Below, piece after piece: positions 12,367 to 23,632 of a DNA stretch of 64,000 nt. The stretch's first letter is position 1. Every line of letters starts with the position of its first letter. The position numbers and the translations under genes are program-made. The notes under the pieces were generated by a model that saw only the letters and a program-made list of their open reading frames with translations, did no database searches and was not told the origin of the DNA. Source of the stretch: Haematobia irritans (taxonomy: Eukaryota > Arthropoda > Insecta > Diptera > Muscidae); NCBI RefSeq assembly GCF_050003625.1, contig NC_134398.1:22792622-22856621 (forward strand). Direction: 5' to 3'.

Positions 12367-12392
12367 ACAGGGTGGCTGATAAGTATTGGAAC
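12367..12392 (+). mobile_element. probable mariner inverted-repeat relic
   Basis: The sequence TACAGGGTGGCTGATAAGT resembles the terminal inverted repeats of irritans/rosa-type mariner elements as I remember them, with a TA at the outer edge. No partner end or transposase lies nearby, so this is at most a solo end. The call rests on recollection of the family. Confidence 0.4.
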
Positions 12393-12448
12393 CAACTTAA
12401 CCCTTAAATGCACAAGAACTCCAATTCTTCTAAAAAAAAATATTAAAA

Positions 12449-12690
12449 AACAAGTAAGGAAAGTCTAAAGTCGGGCGGGGCCGACTATATTATACCCTGC
12501 ACCACTTTGTAGATCTAAATTTTCGATACCATATCACATCCGTCAAATGCTATATATAAAGGTTTGTCCCAAATACATACATTTAAATATCACTCGATCT
12601 AGACAGAATTTTATAGACTTCTACAAAATCTATAGACTCAAAATTTAAGTCGGCTAATGCACTAGGGTGGAACACAATGTTAGTAAAAAA
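12449..12690 (+). mobile_element. truncated branch B element (head only)
   Basis: It begins AACAAGTAAGGAAAGTC, includes the hairpin AGTCGGGCGGGGCCGACT, then TATTATACCCTGCACC. It stops after GGAACACAATGTTAGTAAAA, where a second complete head begins. The two heads are tandem and about 242 bp apart. Confidence 0.85.
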
Positions 12691-14352
12691 AACAAGTAAG
12701 GAAAGTCTAAAGTCGGGCGGGGCCGACTATATTATACCCTTCACCACTTTGTAGGTCCACATTTTCGATACCATATCAAATCCGTCCAATGTGTTGGATG
12801 CTATATGAATCCATACACATATATTCTGTATATCTGAGCAGATCTGTACAGAGTTCTGCAATACTTATAGATTTTACATTTAAGTCGGCTAATGCGCTGA
12901 GGTGGAACACAATGTTAGTAAAAAATATAGGAAACATTTAAATATGAACCAATTTTGAGGCAACTTCGTAAAAGTGTATTTATGATTTATCGGTCGATAG
13001 ATGTGTAATAGAGTAGTAGGAAAATGTCATTTTGATAAGTTTTCGACTTAGCAGTGGCGATTTGATAAGGAAAATGTAGGTATTTCGGCCAGTTTTGCCT
13101 AAATCGGAAAAACATATATATGGAATCTATATCGAAATCTGAACCGATTGCAATCAAATTTCACATGCATAGTTACAATGTTGAATATACTCCCTGTGCA
13201 AAATTTCACGTAAATCGGATAACAACTTTGACCTCTGTGGTCATATGACGGAAAATCGGGCGAAAGATATATATGGGAGCTATATCAAAATCTGAACCGA
13301 TTTCAACCAAAATAATCACGCATATGCAGAACCTTAATTCTACTGCCTGTGCAAAGTTTCAAGTTCAATTATACTTCCTCTGCAAAATTTCACGTAAATC
13401 AGAGTAGCACTTTTGCCTCTGTGGGCATATTAGTCCAAATCGGGCGAATGATATATATGGGAGCTATATCTAAATCTGAACCGACTTCAATTAAATTTTG
13501 CACATTTAACGATACTATAAAACGTACTCCTTGTGGAAAATTTCAAGCAACTCAGGGCAAAACTCTGGCTTTTGAGGCCATATAAATCCAAATCGGAAGA
13601 AAGATATATATGGGAGCTATATCTAAATCGGAACCGATTTTAACCAAATTAAGCACACTTAACGATACTATTAAACGTACTTGTTGTGCAAAATTTGAAG
13701 CAAATCAGGGCAAAACTCTGGCTTTTGGGGCCATATAAGTCCAAATCGGTCGAAAGATATATATGGGAGCTATATCTAAATCTGAACCGATTTCAACTAA
13801 ATTTGGCACAATTAGCGATTCTAGTAAACGTACTCCTTGTACAAAATTTTAATCAAATCAGGGCAAAACTCTGGCTTTTGAAGCCATATAAGTCAAAATC
13901 GGACGAAAGATATATAGGGGAGCTATATCTAAATCTGAACCGATTTCAACTAAATTTGGCACAATTAACGATACTATCAAACGTACTCGTTGTGCACAAT
14001 TTGAAGCAAATCAGGGCAAAACTCTCGCTTTTGGGGTCATATAAGTCCAAATCGGACGAAAGATATATATGGGAGCTATATATATATCTGAACCGATTTA
14101 GCTGAAAATTTGCAGTTTTTACGGGACTGACAAAACATTCAGATGTACAAAATTTGAAGAACGTCGGTTCATAAATACGTGAAATATGATCAAATCGGTG
14201 ATAACTATATATGGCAGCTATATCTAAATCTGAACCGATTTTTTCCAAAATCAATAGCGATTGTCTTCTACCCGAAGAAAGACGTTATGTCAAATTTGAG
14301 GACGATCGGACTTAAACTGCGACCTGTACTTTGTGCACAAAATTACATATAC

Positions 14353-14354
14353 AG

Positions 14355-14392
<38 letters not shown>

Positions 14393-14397
14393 GGACA
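14353..14397 (+). repeat. (GACA)n simple repeat
   Basis: About nine GACA-type tetramers with interspersed GGAC. This is the constant simple-sequence part of branch B/C elements. Confidence 0.9.
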
Positions 14398-14481
14398 TCG
14401 CTAAATCGACTCAGAATTTAATTCTAAGAAGATCGGTATACTAAAAGATGGGTCTATGACAATTATTTCTTGGCGTTACAT

Positions 14482-15055
14482 CCCAGCAAAAAAATCTGGA
14501 AGTTCTTCTCAAGGCACAACTTTAAAAGAACTTCCAAAAATGCTCTCCCAAAGATGTTCTTTATTTTAACTGCACAGGAAGTTCATTTGAGTCAATTTTT
14601 TTATAACCCGTTTTTTCGTATTTTTAAAGGGAAATTTATTTTTATTTGTTTCGAATAGATTAAAAACATGTTAATAATTAATAAAATAAAATAAATTATT
14701 TAAATTTAGCCGAAAAAAAATGTTAAATCCTTTCTAAAAAAATTGCGAATTTTTGAAAATATTTTATGACAAACGTTCCAGACAAGCGTTATAATGCATT
14801 AAAAATCTCAAAAAATTTTTAAAAATTTTTTATTTGTCAAAATATCACAAAAATTGTTAATTCACATCCAAAACACTGAATTCACCTCACACCTTAAGAA
14901 GTGATGCAAATTCAGTGCAGCGGCTGTTGAAATGTTGGACATCCGTCCTATGACAAGCCCATGTTAAATTCATCGCTTCTGTGTCAATTTGTCACCACTT
15001 CCGGATCCAAAAAGAACATTTTCACTACTTTTTTGGCGATGCTTTTTTTACTGGG
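14482..15055 (+). mobile_element. CCCAGCAAAAAA MITE, copy 1
   Basis: Its ends are (T)CCCAGCAAAAAAA and TTTTTTTACTGGG(A). It interrupts a branch B element whose intact target is visible in reverse at 9661-9695 (CGTTACATACAAATGC). Comparing the two places the insertion at CAT/ATAC, with either a 2-bp AT duplication or none. Copies at 42130, 51173 and 62158 share GGAAGTTCTTC...TTATTTTAACTGCACAGG and CTATGACAAGCCCATGTTAA. It has no coding capacity and is non-autonomous. The transposase family is not determined. Confidence 0.88.
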
Positions 15056-15109
15056 ATACAAATGCACAAACTTATTATACCCTGTACCACAGTAGTGGTG
15101 AAGGGTATA

Positions 15110-16070
15110 AATATGGGAAACATTTAAATCTGAAGCAATTTTAAGGAAACTTCGTAAAAGTTTATTTATGATTTATCGCTCGATATATATGTATTAGAAT
15201 TTTAGGAAAATTAGAGTCATTTTTACAACTTTTCAATTAAGCAGTGGCGATTTTACAAGGAAAATGTTGGTATTTTGACCATTTTTGTCGAAATCAGAAA
15301 AACATATATATGGGAGCTATATCTAAATCTGAACCGATTTCAACCAAATTTGGCACGCAATGCTAATTCTACTCCCTGTGCAAAATTTCAACTAAATGGG
15401 AGCAAAAAATTGGCCTCTGTGGTCTTATGAGTGTAAGTCGGGCGAAAGCTATATAAGGAAGCTATATTTAAATCTGAACCGATTTCAACCAAATTTAGTA
15501 CGCATAGCTACAATGCTAAATCTACTCCCTGTGCAAAATTTCAACCAAATTGGGCCAAAACTCTGACTTCTAGGACCATATTAGTCCATATCGGGCGAAA
15601 GATATATATGGGAGCTATATCTAAATCTGAACCAATTTCAATTAAATTTTGCACACTTGACTATACGACTAAGTGTTATGTTTGTACAAAATTTAAAGCA
15701 AATCGGTATAAAACTCTGGCTGCTGGGTCCATATTAGTGCATATCGGGCGAGAGATATATATGGGACCTATCTCTAAAACTGAACCGATTTCTTCCAAAA
15801 TCAATAGGGTTCTATTCTGACCCAAATTAGGAACATGTACCAAGTTTGAAGGCGATTGGACTTAAATTGCGACCTAGACTTTGATCACAAAAATGTGTTC
15901 ACAGACAGACGGACGGTAGGACGGACAGACGGACATGGTATATCGACTCAGGGACCCACCCTGAGCATTATTGCCAAAGACACCATGTGTCTAACTCGTC
16001 TCCTTCTGGGTGTTACAAACATATGCACTAACTTATAATACCCTGTTCCACAGTGTGGCGCAGGGTATAA
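15110..16070 (+). mobile_element. branch C element with 153-bp units
   Basis: It begins ATGGGAAACATTTAAATCTG. Unit anchors at 15448, 15601 and 15754 are exactly 153 bp apart. It then has a GACAGACGG run, the segment CCAAAGACACCATGTGTCTA, and an end with CCCTGTTCCACAGTGTGG and CAGGGTATA that can form a hairpin. It directly abuts the branch B element before it. Confidence 0.85.
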
Positions 16071-16209
16071 AAAGAATATCTGCATACCACATTTTTTTGT
16101 GTTCTTTTGCCAAAGTAGTGCTTGTAACTTAAAACATACAGAGCGCATTAAACTAAGTTTTTGTTTGCAAAAAAAAACAATTTGATTTTAGTAGAGAACA
16201 GAGAATATA
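16071..16209. other. short non-repetitive spacer
   Basis: No feature is recognised between the branch C end and the next array. Confidence 0.5.
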
Positions 16210-17754
16210 CACATATTTACAGTACACATAATTTTGTCAAAATTTCAATTGTGTAGAAAATTTTGTCAAAATTTTATTTCAATAGAAAATTTTTTTCAAA
16301 ATTTAATTTCTATAAAAAATGTTTGTCAAAATTTCATTTCTATATAAATTTTTGTCAACATTTTATTTCTGTGTAAAGTAAAGGTTGTAAAAATTTAACT
16401 TCTACAAATTTTTGTCAAAATTTCATTTGTCAAAATTTTATTTCTATAGAAAATTTTGTCAAAATTTTATTTCTATAGAAAATTTTGTCAAAACTTCATT
16501 TCTATAGAAAATTTTGTCAAAATTTCATTTCTATAGACACTTTTGTCAAAACTTCATTTCTATAGACACTTTTGTCAAAACTTCATTTCTATAGAAAATT
16601 TTGTCAAAATTTTATTTCTATAGAAAATTTTGTCAAAATTTCCATTCCATAGAAAATTTTGTCAAAATTTTCATTCTATAGAAAATTTTGTCAAAATTTT
16701 CATTCTACAGAAAATTTTGTCAAAATTTCCATTCTATAGAAAATTTTGTCAAAATTTTATTTCTATAGTAAATGTTGTCAAAATTTAATTTCTATAAATT
16801 CTTGTCAAAACTTCATTTCTATAGAAAATTTTGTCAAAACTTCATTTCTATAGAAAATTTTGTCAAAATTTTATTTCTATACAAAATTTTGTCAAAATTT
16901 TATTTATATAGAAAATTTTGTCAAAATTTCATTTCTATAGAAAATTTTGTCAAAATTTCATTTCTGTAGACACTTTTGTCAAAACTTCATTTCTATAGAT
17001 ACTTTTGTCAAAACTTCATTTTTATAGAAAATTTTGTCAAAATTTTATTTCTATAGAAAATTTTGTCAAAATTTTATTTCTATAGAAAGTGTTGTCAAAA
17101 TTTTGTTTCTATAGAAAATTTTATCAAAATTTCAATTTTATAGAAAATTTTGTCAAAATTTCAATTCTTTAGAAATTTTTGTCAAAATTTCAATTCTATA
17201 GAAAATTTTGTCAAATTTTTATTTCTGTAGAAAATTTGGTCTAAAAATTTCAAAATTTCATTTCTATATAAAATTTTGTCAAAATTAAATTTCTATGGAA
17301 AATTTGTTCAAAATTTTATTTCTATAGAAAACTTTGTCAAAGTTGTATTTCTATAAGAAATTTTGTCAAAATTTTATTTCTATAAGAAATTTTGACAAAA
17401 TTTTATTTCTATAGGAAATTGTGTCAAAATTTTATTTCTATAGAAAATTTGGTGAAGACTTTATTTCAATAAGAACTTTGTCAAAATTTTATTTCCATAG
17501 AAATTTTTTTCAAAATTTTATTTCTATAGAAAATTTTTATTTCCATAGAATAATTTTGTCAAAATTTTATTTCTATAAGAAATTTTGTTAAAAGTTTTTT
17601 CTATGGGAAATTGTGTCAAAATAGGAAATTTTGTCAAAATTTTATTTCTATGGAAAATTTTGTCAAAATTTTATTTCCATTGAAAATTTTGTCAACATTT
17701 TATTTTCATAGAAAATTTTGTCAGAATTTTATTTCCATAGAAAATATTGTCAAG
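16210..17754 (-). repeat. 29-bp satellite block, '-' orientation
   Basis: This regular block carries several sub-variants (TTCATTTCTATAGACACTTTT, TTTCCATTCTATAG) that recur in adjacent units. That pattern indicates local amplification. Confidence 0.92.
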
Positions 17755-18176
17755 ACAATAACAAAACACAACGAATGGAATAAGAAGAGGAAGCACGCTC
17801 AAAATAAACCCAGCCAACTGCATTCAAATCGATGATTTGACAGTGGCATAGGAAAAGAGATATGTTTGTTTCGAATTTATTTCGGCATAAGCGGGCTATC
17901 ATACAAAACTTTTTTTCGGAAGGTTCAAGTGTGGTTCATTGTTGGGTTTAATGAACGGCATGAATTTATTCTGATAATTGGTTGATAGTTTTGCTGCAAG
18001 TAGAGGATGCTGATGAGGAATGTGGTAATTCCGAAACGTGCGTCCATCCAACCATCTTGCAGTCTATAGGGCTTTGCCCAAATAAATTTGACAAACATTC
18101 TTTTCCTCTGTTGGTTAAGCTACACTTGTAGTTTAGTCAATTTATGGTTTTAAGCTGAAATAATAAAACAACAAAA
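17755..18176 (+). mobile_element. fold-back family FB, near-complete copy
   Basis: The copy has three parts: a left end (CAATAACAAAACACAACGAATG, then GCACGCTCAAAATAAACCCA), a core (17837-18070, TTTCGGCATAAGCGGGC...GTCCATCCAACCATC) and a right arm (TTCCTCTGTTGGTTAAGC...TTATGGTTTTAAGCTG). The core is inverted relative to the arm when compared with the copy at 54225-54562. No protein is encoded. It sits inside a 29-bp array that resumes at 18177. Confidence 0.8.
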
Positions 18177-18495
18177 ATTTTATTTCCATAGAAAATTTTG
18201 TCAAAATTTTATTTCTATAGAATAATTTTGTCAAAATTTAATTTCTAGAAAATTTTGTCAAAATTTCAATTCTATAGACAATTTTGTCAAAATTTCAATT
18301 CTGTAAAAAAGTTTGTCAAATTTTTATTTCTGTAGAAAATTCGGTCTAAAAAATTTCTTTACTATAGAAAATTTTGTCAAAATTAAATTTCTATAGAAAA
18401 CTTTGTCAAAATTTTATTTCTATAGAAAATTTGGTGAAGATTTTATTTCTATAGAAAATTTGGTGAAGATTTTATTTCTATAGAAATTTTTTACC
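18177..18495 (-). repeat. 29-bp satellite block, '-' orientation
   Basis: This short array continues the pre-FB orientation, including two consecutive GGTGAAGATTTTATTTC variant units. Confidence 0.85.
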
Positions 18496-18830
18496 AAAAT
18501 TGGACATATCTCTCACGTATAGCATTTTTCAAAAATTTGACCATAAAATCATTAGTTATTAACCGATCGTACTTAATGTTGGCTAAATCTAATCTTCTGT
18601 AGTATTAAATATATGTGCAAAGAATCATCGAAACTATTTAAGATTAATATATAGCTCATTTGCATATGTATCGCCCGATTTGTCAAATTTTGGCATAATG
18701 GTCTTATTTATTAGTCGATCTTACTCATATTTAGCACGAGGTATCAACAAAAAAATTCCAATATTTCGATGCATTAGAAACGGAATAACAAGGTTGGTAC
18801 ACCATCCATCCAATGGTGGAGGGAATAACA
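18496..18830 (-). mobile_element. decayed 153-bp superfamily relic
   Basis: It contains TATAGCTCATTTGCATATG, CGCCCGATTTGTC and a terminal CACCATCC...GGTGGAGGG hairpin. These match the layout of branch A/B ends, but no clean unit remains. The assignment rests on short motifs. Confidence 0.5.
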
Positions 18831-19860
18831 AAAAATGAGTAAACATATCTCATCTCTTGCCTCACTTACCTACTATACCAGCCCACGTAACATAATTTAT
18901 TCTTTGAAAAAAAAAACATACTTCCTTTGTTTTTATTCACTATATCCATTTTAAATTTAAATAACTTTCACGTTTCATTCAACCAAAATTTACACTTAGC
19001 TATATTTCATTTAGAATTACTGTGACATTTGTTGGTTGTTTTTCATTTGAGCATTTCATTTACTTTCTCCGACAGCCACTTGTCGCATTATTGGGCAAAG
19101 AAAGAAACATAAAATTTACTAACATTTTATTTAAATATATCTTTTTGATGCTGAAGAAGAAACATATGAAAGTTTTTTTTTTTTATTTTTTTTTTCAAGG
19201 AATTATTTGTGACACCACAACTTCATTTGGCGAATACATTTGCATGAGTTGGTACTCCGAGTATGAATGAATGTGTATGGAGGTATTGATATTAGGGAAT
19301 TTTTGTCGCATGGATTTCATTCACGGGAAGAGGAAATTCTTTTTAATTTCCCTGGTTCCCATTCACTAAAAAAAATTGTCATAAGGATAAAGATGTCATG
19401 TCCTTAAAACAGGAACGCCAATTTTGCTTAGCATAGAATACACATTTCTTTGATTTTAAAGTTTTTCCTTATCCAAAATCCGATAAACTTTTCAATGAAG
19501 ACGCTTAGTCCTTATAATTGTAAATGGGTATATTAACCACGGTTGCCATAGTTGGTAGAATTCTAAACTCACAAAAAAAAACGAAACATATATTTTACTA
19601 AATCCGATTTAATTCTATTTTAGTTCGTAGAATTAGTACGTTTTAAGAATATGTCCATGGCTTTAATATTTTTTTGTCTACGTAAGCCAATTTAACTAAA
19701 AAAGAAAAAAAAATTATACAGAAGTGAAGTATAAAGATGAACTAATTCAGTGTCTCCCACAAAAATTCCTTAAAATTTTTTAATTTTACCAAAAATGCGC
19801 CCATCATGAACGTCGTATGGCATTAGAGGCGTTTTTTCAATTTTGAACTCCTATTTATTC
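18831..19860. other. single-copy-like DNA
   Basis: No gene is supported. A short fragment of the array head (GGTTGCCATAGTTGGTAGAA at 19541-19560) occurs without an array. Confidence 0.45.
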
Positions 19861-19868
19861 CTTCAAAC
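19861..19868 (+). repeat. 8-bp target duplication, left
   Basis: CTTCAAAC here is repeated exactly at 20407-20414, flanking the hAT-like element. Confidence 0.88.
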
Positions 19869-20406
19869 TAGAGGTGTGCACGTGACACGAAATAGTCGTG
19901 ACTCACGAAAATTTACGTGATTCACGCGTGAGTCACGCTCATGGCAACGGCGTGAGTGTGCGTGAGCGTGATTAACAAACCAAAATGTGAGCGTGAGTCG
20001 CGAAAATAATATCTTCGTGAGTGTGCGTGAGTAAAGATTTACGCTCACCAAAAAAAAAAATCCCGCTCACCAACATAAAACTCATAAGAGTTAAATACAT
20101 TTTCAATTTTAGTGACACCTGGGATGTTAAGAGTGTAATAACGCTCCCGATTTTAATAATGTTTTTGTTTTCAGACACGTCGCTAAGGTAAATTACTCAA
20201 AAAATTGTTCGTGAGTCACGACATTTTTCGTGAGTCACGGTATTTTTCGTGAGTCACGACATTTTCGTGCGTGAGTGTGCGTGAGTACAAATTTTCGTTT
20301 CGTGCGTGTGCGTGAGCGTGAGTCCTACCAAACAATATCGTGTGTGAGTAAGATTTTTCCGTCGTGAGTGTGCGTGAGCGTGAGTAAACTCACGTGCACA
20401 CCTCTA
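19869..20406. mobile_element. non-autonomous hAT-like element with CGTGAGTCACG interior
   Basis: The termini are TAGAGGTGTGCACGTG and its exact reverse complement CACGTGCACACCTCTA. Both are flanked by the 8-bp direct repeat CTTCAAAC, a combination characteristic of hAT elements. Much of the 538-bp interior is built from GTGAGTCACG, GCGTGAGCGTGAG and related motifs, themselves partly palindromic, around a short AT-rich middle (20050-20180). There is no transposase, so mobilisation would need an autonomous hAT elsewhere. The intact ends and exact duplication suggest a fairly recent insertion. Confidence 0.92.
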
Positions 20407-20414
20407 CTTCAAAC
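20407..20414 (+). repeat. 8-bp target duplication, right
   Basis: CTTCAAAC, identical to 19861-19868. Confidence 0.88.
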
Positions 20415-20589
20415 TACGAAATTTTCTTTAACAAGTGAAAAATAATAATTTTGTCCAATAAATTTTCTTGAATTTGTCGAAAATTATTTACTTCTTTTTG
20501 TGAAATCGGCGTGAAGTCTGAGTTTCTATACAGTTTAGTTAAAATTTTCTAAACTTAATCTAATTTTTTGGGTTCACTGTATTTTCAGT

Positions 20590-20712
20590 GTTCCACAAAT
20601 TGTAGATTTTCTACTGTTTTATCCTTTTCTTGTTTTGATTGGTAGAATTCTTGATGTTTTAGTAGATTTTGTAAAATGTACCTCTCCATCTAAGACGTCC
20701 ATCAATTATCTA
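20590..20712 (+). mobile_element. array head 1
   Basis: It contains GGTAGAATTCTTGATGTTTT, AGTAGATTTTGTAAAATG and CCTCTCCATCTAAGACG, followed at once by '+' 29-bp units. The outer GGTTGCCACAG part is weak here. Confidence 0.75.
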
Positions 20713-21795
20713 TAAAAATAAATTTTTTTGCAAAATTTTCCATAGAAATAATATTTTGACAAAATTTTCTATAAAAATAAAATTTTGGAAAAATTTTCTA
20801 TAGAAATAAAATTTCGGCAAAATTTTCTATAGAAATAAAATTTTCACAAAATTTTCTATAGAAATAAATTTTTGACAAAATTTTATTTTTGTTAAACAAA
20901 ATTATTGCAAAATTTTCTACAGAAATAAAATTTTGACAAATTTTATTTCTATCAAAATTTTGCTAAAACTTTATTTCTACAGATTTTTCAATTTTTCAAT
21001 TTCAAAATTTCGTCTCTAAGAATATTTTGTCTAAGTTTTATTTCTATAGAAAATTTTGTCAACATTTTATTTCTATAGAAAATATTGTTAATTTTATTTC
21101 TATAGAAAAGTTTGTAAAAATTTTATTTCTATAGAAAATTTCGTCAAAATTTTATTTCTGTAGAACATTTTGTCAAAATTTTATTTCTATAGGAAATTTT
21201 ATCAAAATTTTATTTCTATAGAAAATTTTCTCAAATTTTATTACTATCGAAAATTTTATCATAACTTTATTTATTTAGAAAATTTTGTCAAAATTTTATT
21301 TCTTTAGAAAATTTCGTCAAAATTTTATTTCTATAAAAAAATTTGTCAAAATTTTGTTTTTAACGAAAATTTTGTCAAAAGTTTATTCCTATAGAAAATT
21401 TTATCAGAATTTTATTTCTACAGGAAATTTTGTCAAAATTTTATTTTTATTAAAAATTGTATTTTTATTAAAAATTTTGCCAAAATTTTATTTCTATAGA
21501 TTTTTTGTCAAAATTTTGTCTCTATGTCTAAAATTTTGGTCAAAATTTTATTTCTATAGAAAATTTTGTCAATATTTCTACAGAAAATGTTGTCAAAATT
21601 TTATTTCTATAGGAAATTTTGTCAAAACTTTATTTCTATAGAAAATTTTGTCAAAATTTTATTTCCATATACAATTTTATCAGAATTTTATTTCTATAGA
21701 AAATTTTATTTCCATATAAAATTTTATCAGAATTTTATCTCTATAGAAAATTTTGTCAAAATTTTATTTCCTTAGCAAATTTTGTCAAAATTTTC
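20651..21795 (+). repeat. 1.15-kb tandem duplication, unit 1
   Basis: This segment holds head, '+' array, orientation switch near 20941 and '-' array. It recurs at 21819-22903 with matching landmarks, for example TTGATGTTTTAGTAGATTTT at 20651/21819 and GTCTCTATGTCTAAAATTTT at 21518/22678. The offset is about 1160-1180 bp. Confidence 0.85.
20713..20940 (+). repeat. 29-bp satellite block, '+' orientation
   Basis: Units read TTTTCTATAGAAATAAAATT. The orientation flips around 20941-20990, giving a large imperfect palindrome with the next block. Confidence 0.85.
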
Positions 21796-21818
21796 TATAG
21801 AAAATTTTGTCAAAATTC
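20941..21818 (-). repeat. 29-bp satellite block, '-' orientation
   Basis: Units read GTCAAAATTTTATTTCTATA. Long open frames here, such as 21285-21641, are products of the repeat. Confidence 0.9.
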
Positions 21819-22903
21819 TTGATGTTTTAGTAGATTTTGTAAAATGTACCTCTCCATCTAAGACGTACATCAATTTTTTATAAAAATAATATTTTTTGAA
21901 AAATTTTTTATAGAAATAAAATTTTGAAAACATTTTCTATAAAAATAAAATTTTGGAAAAATTTTCTATAGAAATAAAATTTTGACAAAATTTTCTATAG
22001 AAATAAAATTCTCACAAAATTTTCTATAGAAATAAATTTTTGACAAAATTTTATTTTTGTTAAAAAAAATTATTGCAAAATTTTCTACATAAATAAAATT
22101 TTGGCAAATTTTGTCAAAATTTTATTTCTATCAAAATTTTGATAAAAGTTTATTTCTACAGATTTTTCATTTTTTCAATTTCAAAATTTCGTCTCTAAGA
22201 ATATTTTGTCTAAGTTTTATTTCTATAGAAAATATTGTCAACATTTTATTTCTATAGAAAATATTGTTAATTTTATTTCTATAGAAAAGTTTGTAAAAAT
22301 TTTATTTCTATAGAAAATTTCGTCAAAATTTTATTTCTGTAGAAAATTTTGTCAAAATTTTATTTCTATAGGAAATTTTATCAAAGTTTTATTTCAATAG
22401 AAAATTTTCTCAAAATTTTAATACTATCGAAAATTTTATCATAACTTTATTTATTTAGAAAATTTTGTCAAAATTTTATTTCTTTAGAAAATTCCGTCAG
22501 AATTTTATTTCTATAAATAAATTTGTAAAAATTTTGTTTTTATCGAAAATTTTGTCAAAAGTTTATTCCTATAGAAAATTTTATCAGAATTTTATTTCTA
22601 CAGGAATTTTTGTCAAAATTTTATTTTTATTAAAAATTTTGCCAAAATTTTATTTCTATTTTTTTTTGTCAAAATTTTGTCTCTATGTCTAAAATTTTGG
22701 TCAAAATTTTATTTCTATAGGAAATTTTGTCAAAACTTTATTTCTATAGAAAATTTTGTCAAAATTTTATTTCCATATAGAATTTCCAATCAGAATTTTA
22801 TTTCTGTAAAAAATTTTGTTGTCATATAAAATTTTATCAGAATTTTATTTCTATAGAAAATTTTGTCAAAATTTTATTTCTTTAGCAAATTTTGTCAAAA
22901 TTT
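21819..22903 (+). repeat. 1.15-kb tandem duplication, unit 2
   Basis: This is a second copy of 20651-21795, including the head (21819-21882), the '+' run (21883-22110), the flip and the '-' run. It is diverged at scattered positions and lacks about 60 bp near its end relative to unit 1. Confidence 0.85.
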
Positions 22904-23300
22904 TATTTCTATAGTAAATTTTGTCAAAATTTTATTTCTATAGAAAACTTTGTCAAAATTATATTACTATAGAAAATTTGGTCAACATTTTATTACTATA
23001 GAAAATTTTGTCAAAATCTTATTTCTTAGCAAATTTTGTCAAAATTTTATTTTTATAAAAAATTTTGCCAAAAATTTTATTTAATAAAAATTTTTGTCAA
23101 TATTTTTTTCTATAGGAAATTTGGTCAAAATTTAATTTTTATTGAAAATTTTATCACTATTTTATTTTTATCGAAAATTTAGTTTAAATTTTATTTTTAT
23201 AACAAATTTTTTCTAAATTTTATTTCTATAGCAAATTTTGTCGAAATTTTATTTCTATAGATTTTTTTTTTTAAATTTTATTACTATAGTATATTTTAAT
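22904..23300 (-). repeat. 29-bp satellite block, '-' orientation
   Basis: The array continues with degenerate units. Its final 275 bp (23025 onward) are duplicated at 23633. Confidence 0.88.
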
Positions 23301-23334
23301 GAACCCATCTCTTTGGCTAGGAATGAACATAAAA
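23025..23334 (+). repeat. 310-bp duplicated array end, copy 1
   Basis: This is the array tail plus the non-satellite flank GAACCCATCTCTTTGGCTAG. It matches 23633-23942, with an offset of about 608 bp. Confidence 0.85.
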
Positions 23335-23632
23335 CATATCGAAAATTTTGTCAAAAGTTTATTTATTTTGTTTTTATCGAAAAAGTTTATTTTGTTTTTA
23401 TCGAAAATTTTGTCAAAAGTTTATTTCTACAGAAAATTTTATCAAAATTTTATTTCTATAGAAAATTTTGTCAAAATTTTATTTCTTACCAAATTTTGTC
23501 AAAATGTTATTTCTATAGAAATTTTTTTCAAAATTTTATTTATACAGAAAATTTTGTCAAAATTTTATTTCTATAGAAAATGTTTGTCAAAATCTTATTT
23601 CTTTGCAAATTTTTGTCAAAATCTTATTTCTT
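23335..23632 (-). repeat. 29-bp satellite block, '-' orientation
   Basis: Units between the two duplicated array ends, with TTTTTATCGAAAATTTTGTC variants repeated locally. Confidence 0.85.

Larger units (their letters stand above)
12691..15109 (+). mobile_element. branch B element with 153-bp units, interrupted by a MITE
   Basis: The head AACAAGTAAGGAAAGTC with the GTCGG...CCGAC hairpin is followed by units containing TATATGGGAGCTATATC and CTGAACCGATTTCAAC. The unit anchors are at 13265, 13450, 13603, 13756, 13909 and 14062, and the last four intervals are exactly 153 bp. A GACA run (14353-14397) and a GGGTATA end follow. A 574-bp MITE at 14482-15055 interrupts the 3' end. Open frames such as 13686-14105 follow the 51-codon period and are not treated as genes. 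Confidence 0.88.

Noticed and set aside
12400..12430. TTAACCCTTAAATGCAC, considered as a second piggyBac-type end
   Set aside because: No inverted partner followed by TTAA was found nearby.
21285..21641. Long phenylalanine/isoleucine-rich open frames with peptides like FYFYRKFCQNFISIENFVKI (here and at many array positions on both strands)
   Set aside because: They are the translation of the 29-bp repeat. Three units equal 29 codons and the unit lacks stops in these frames. They have no other coding sign.
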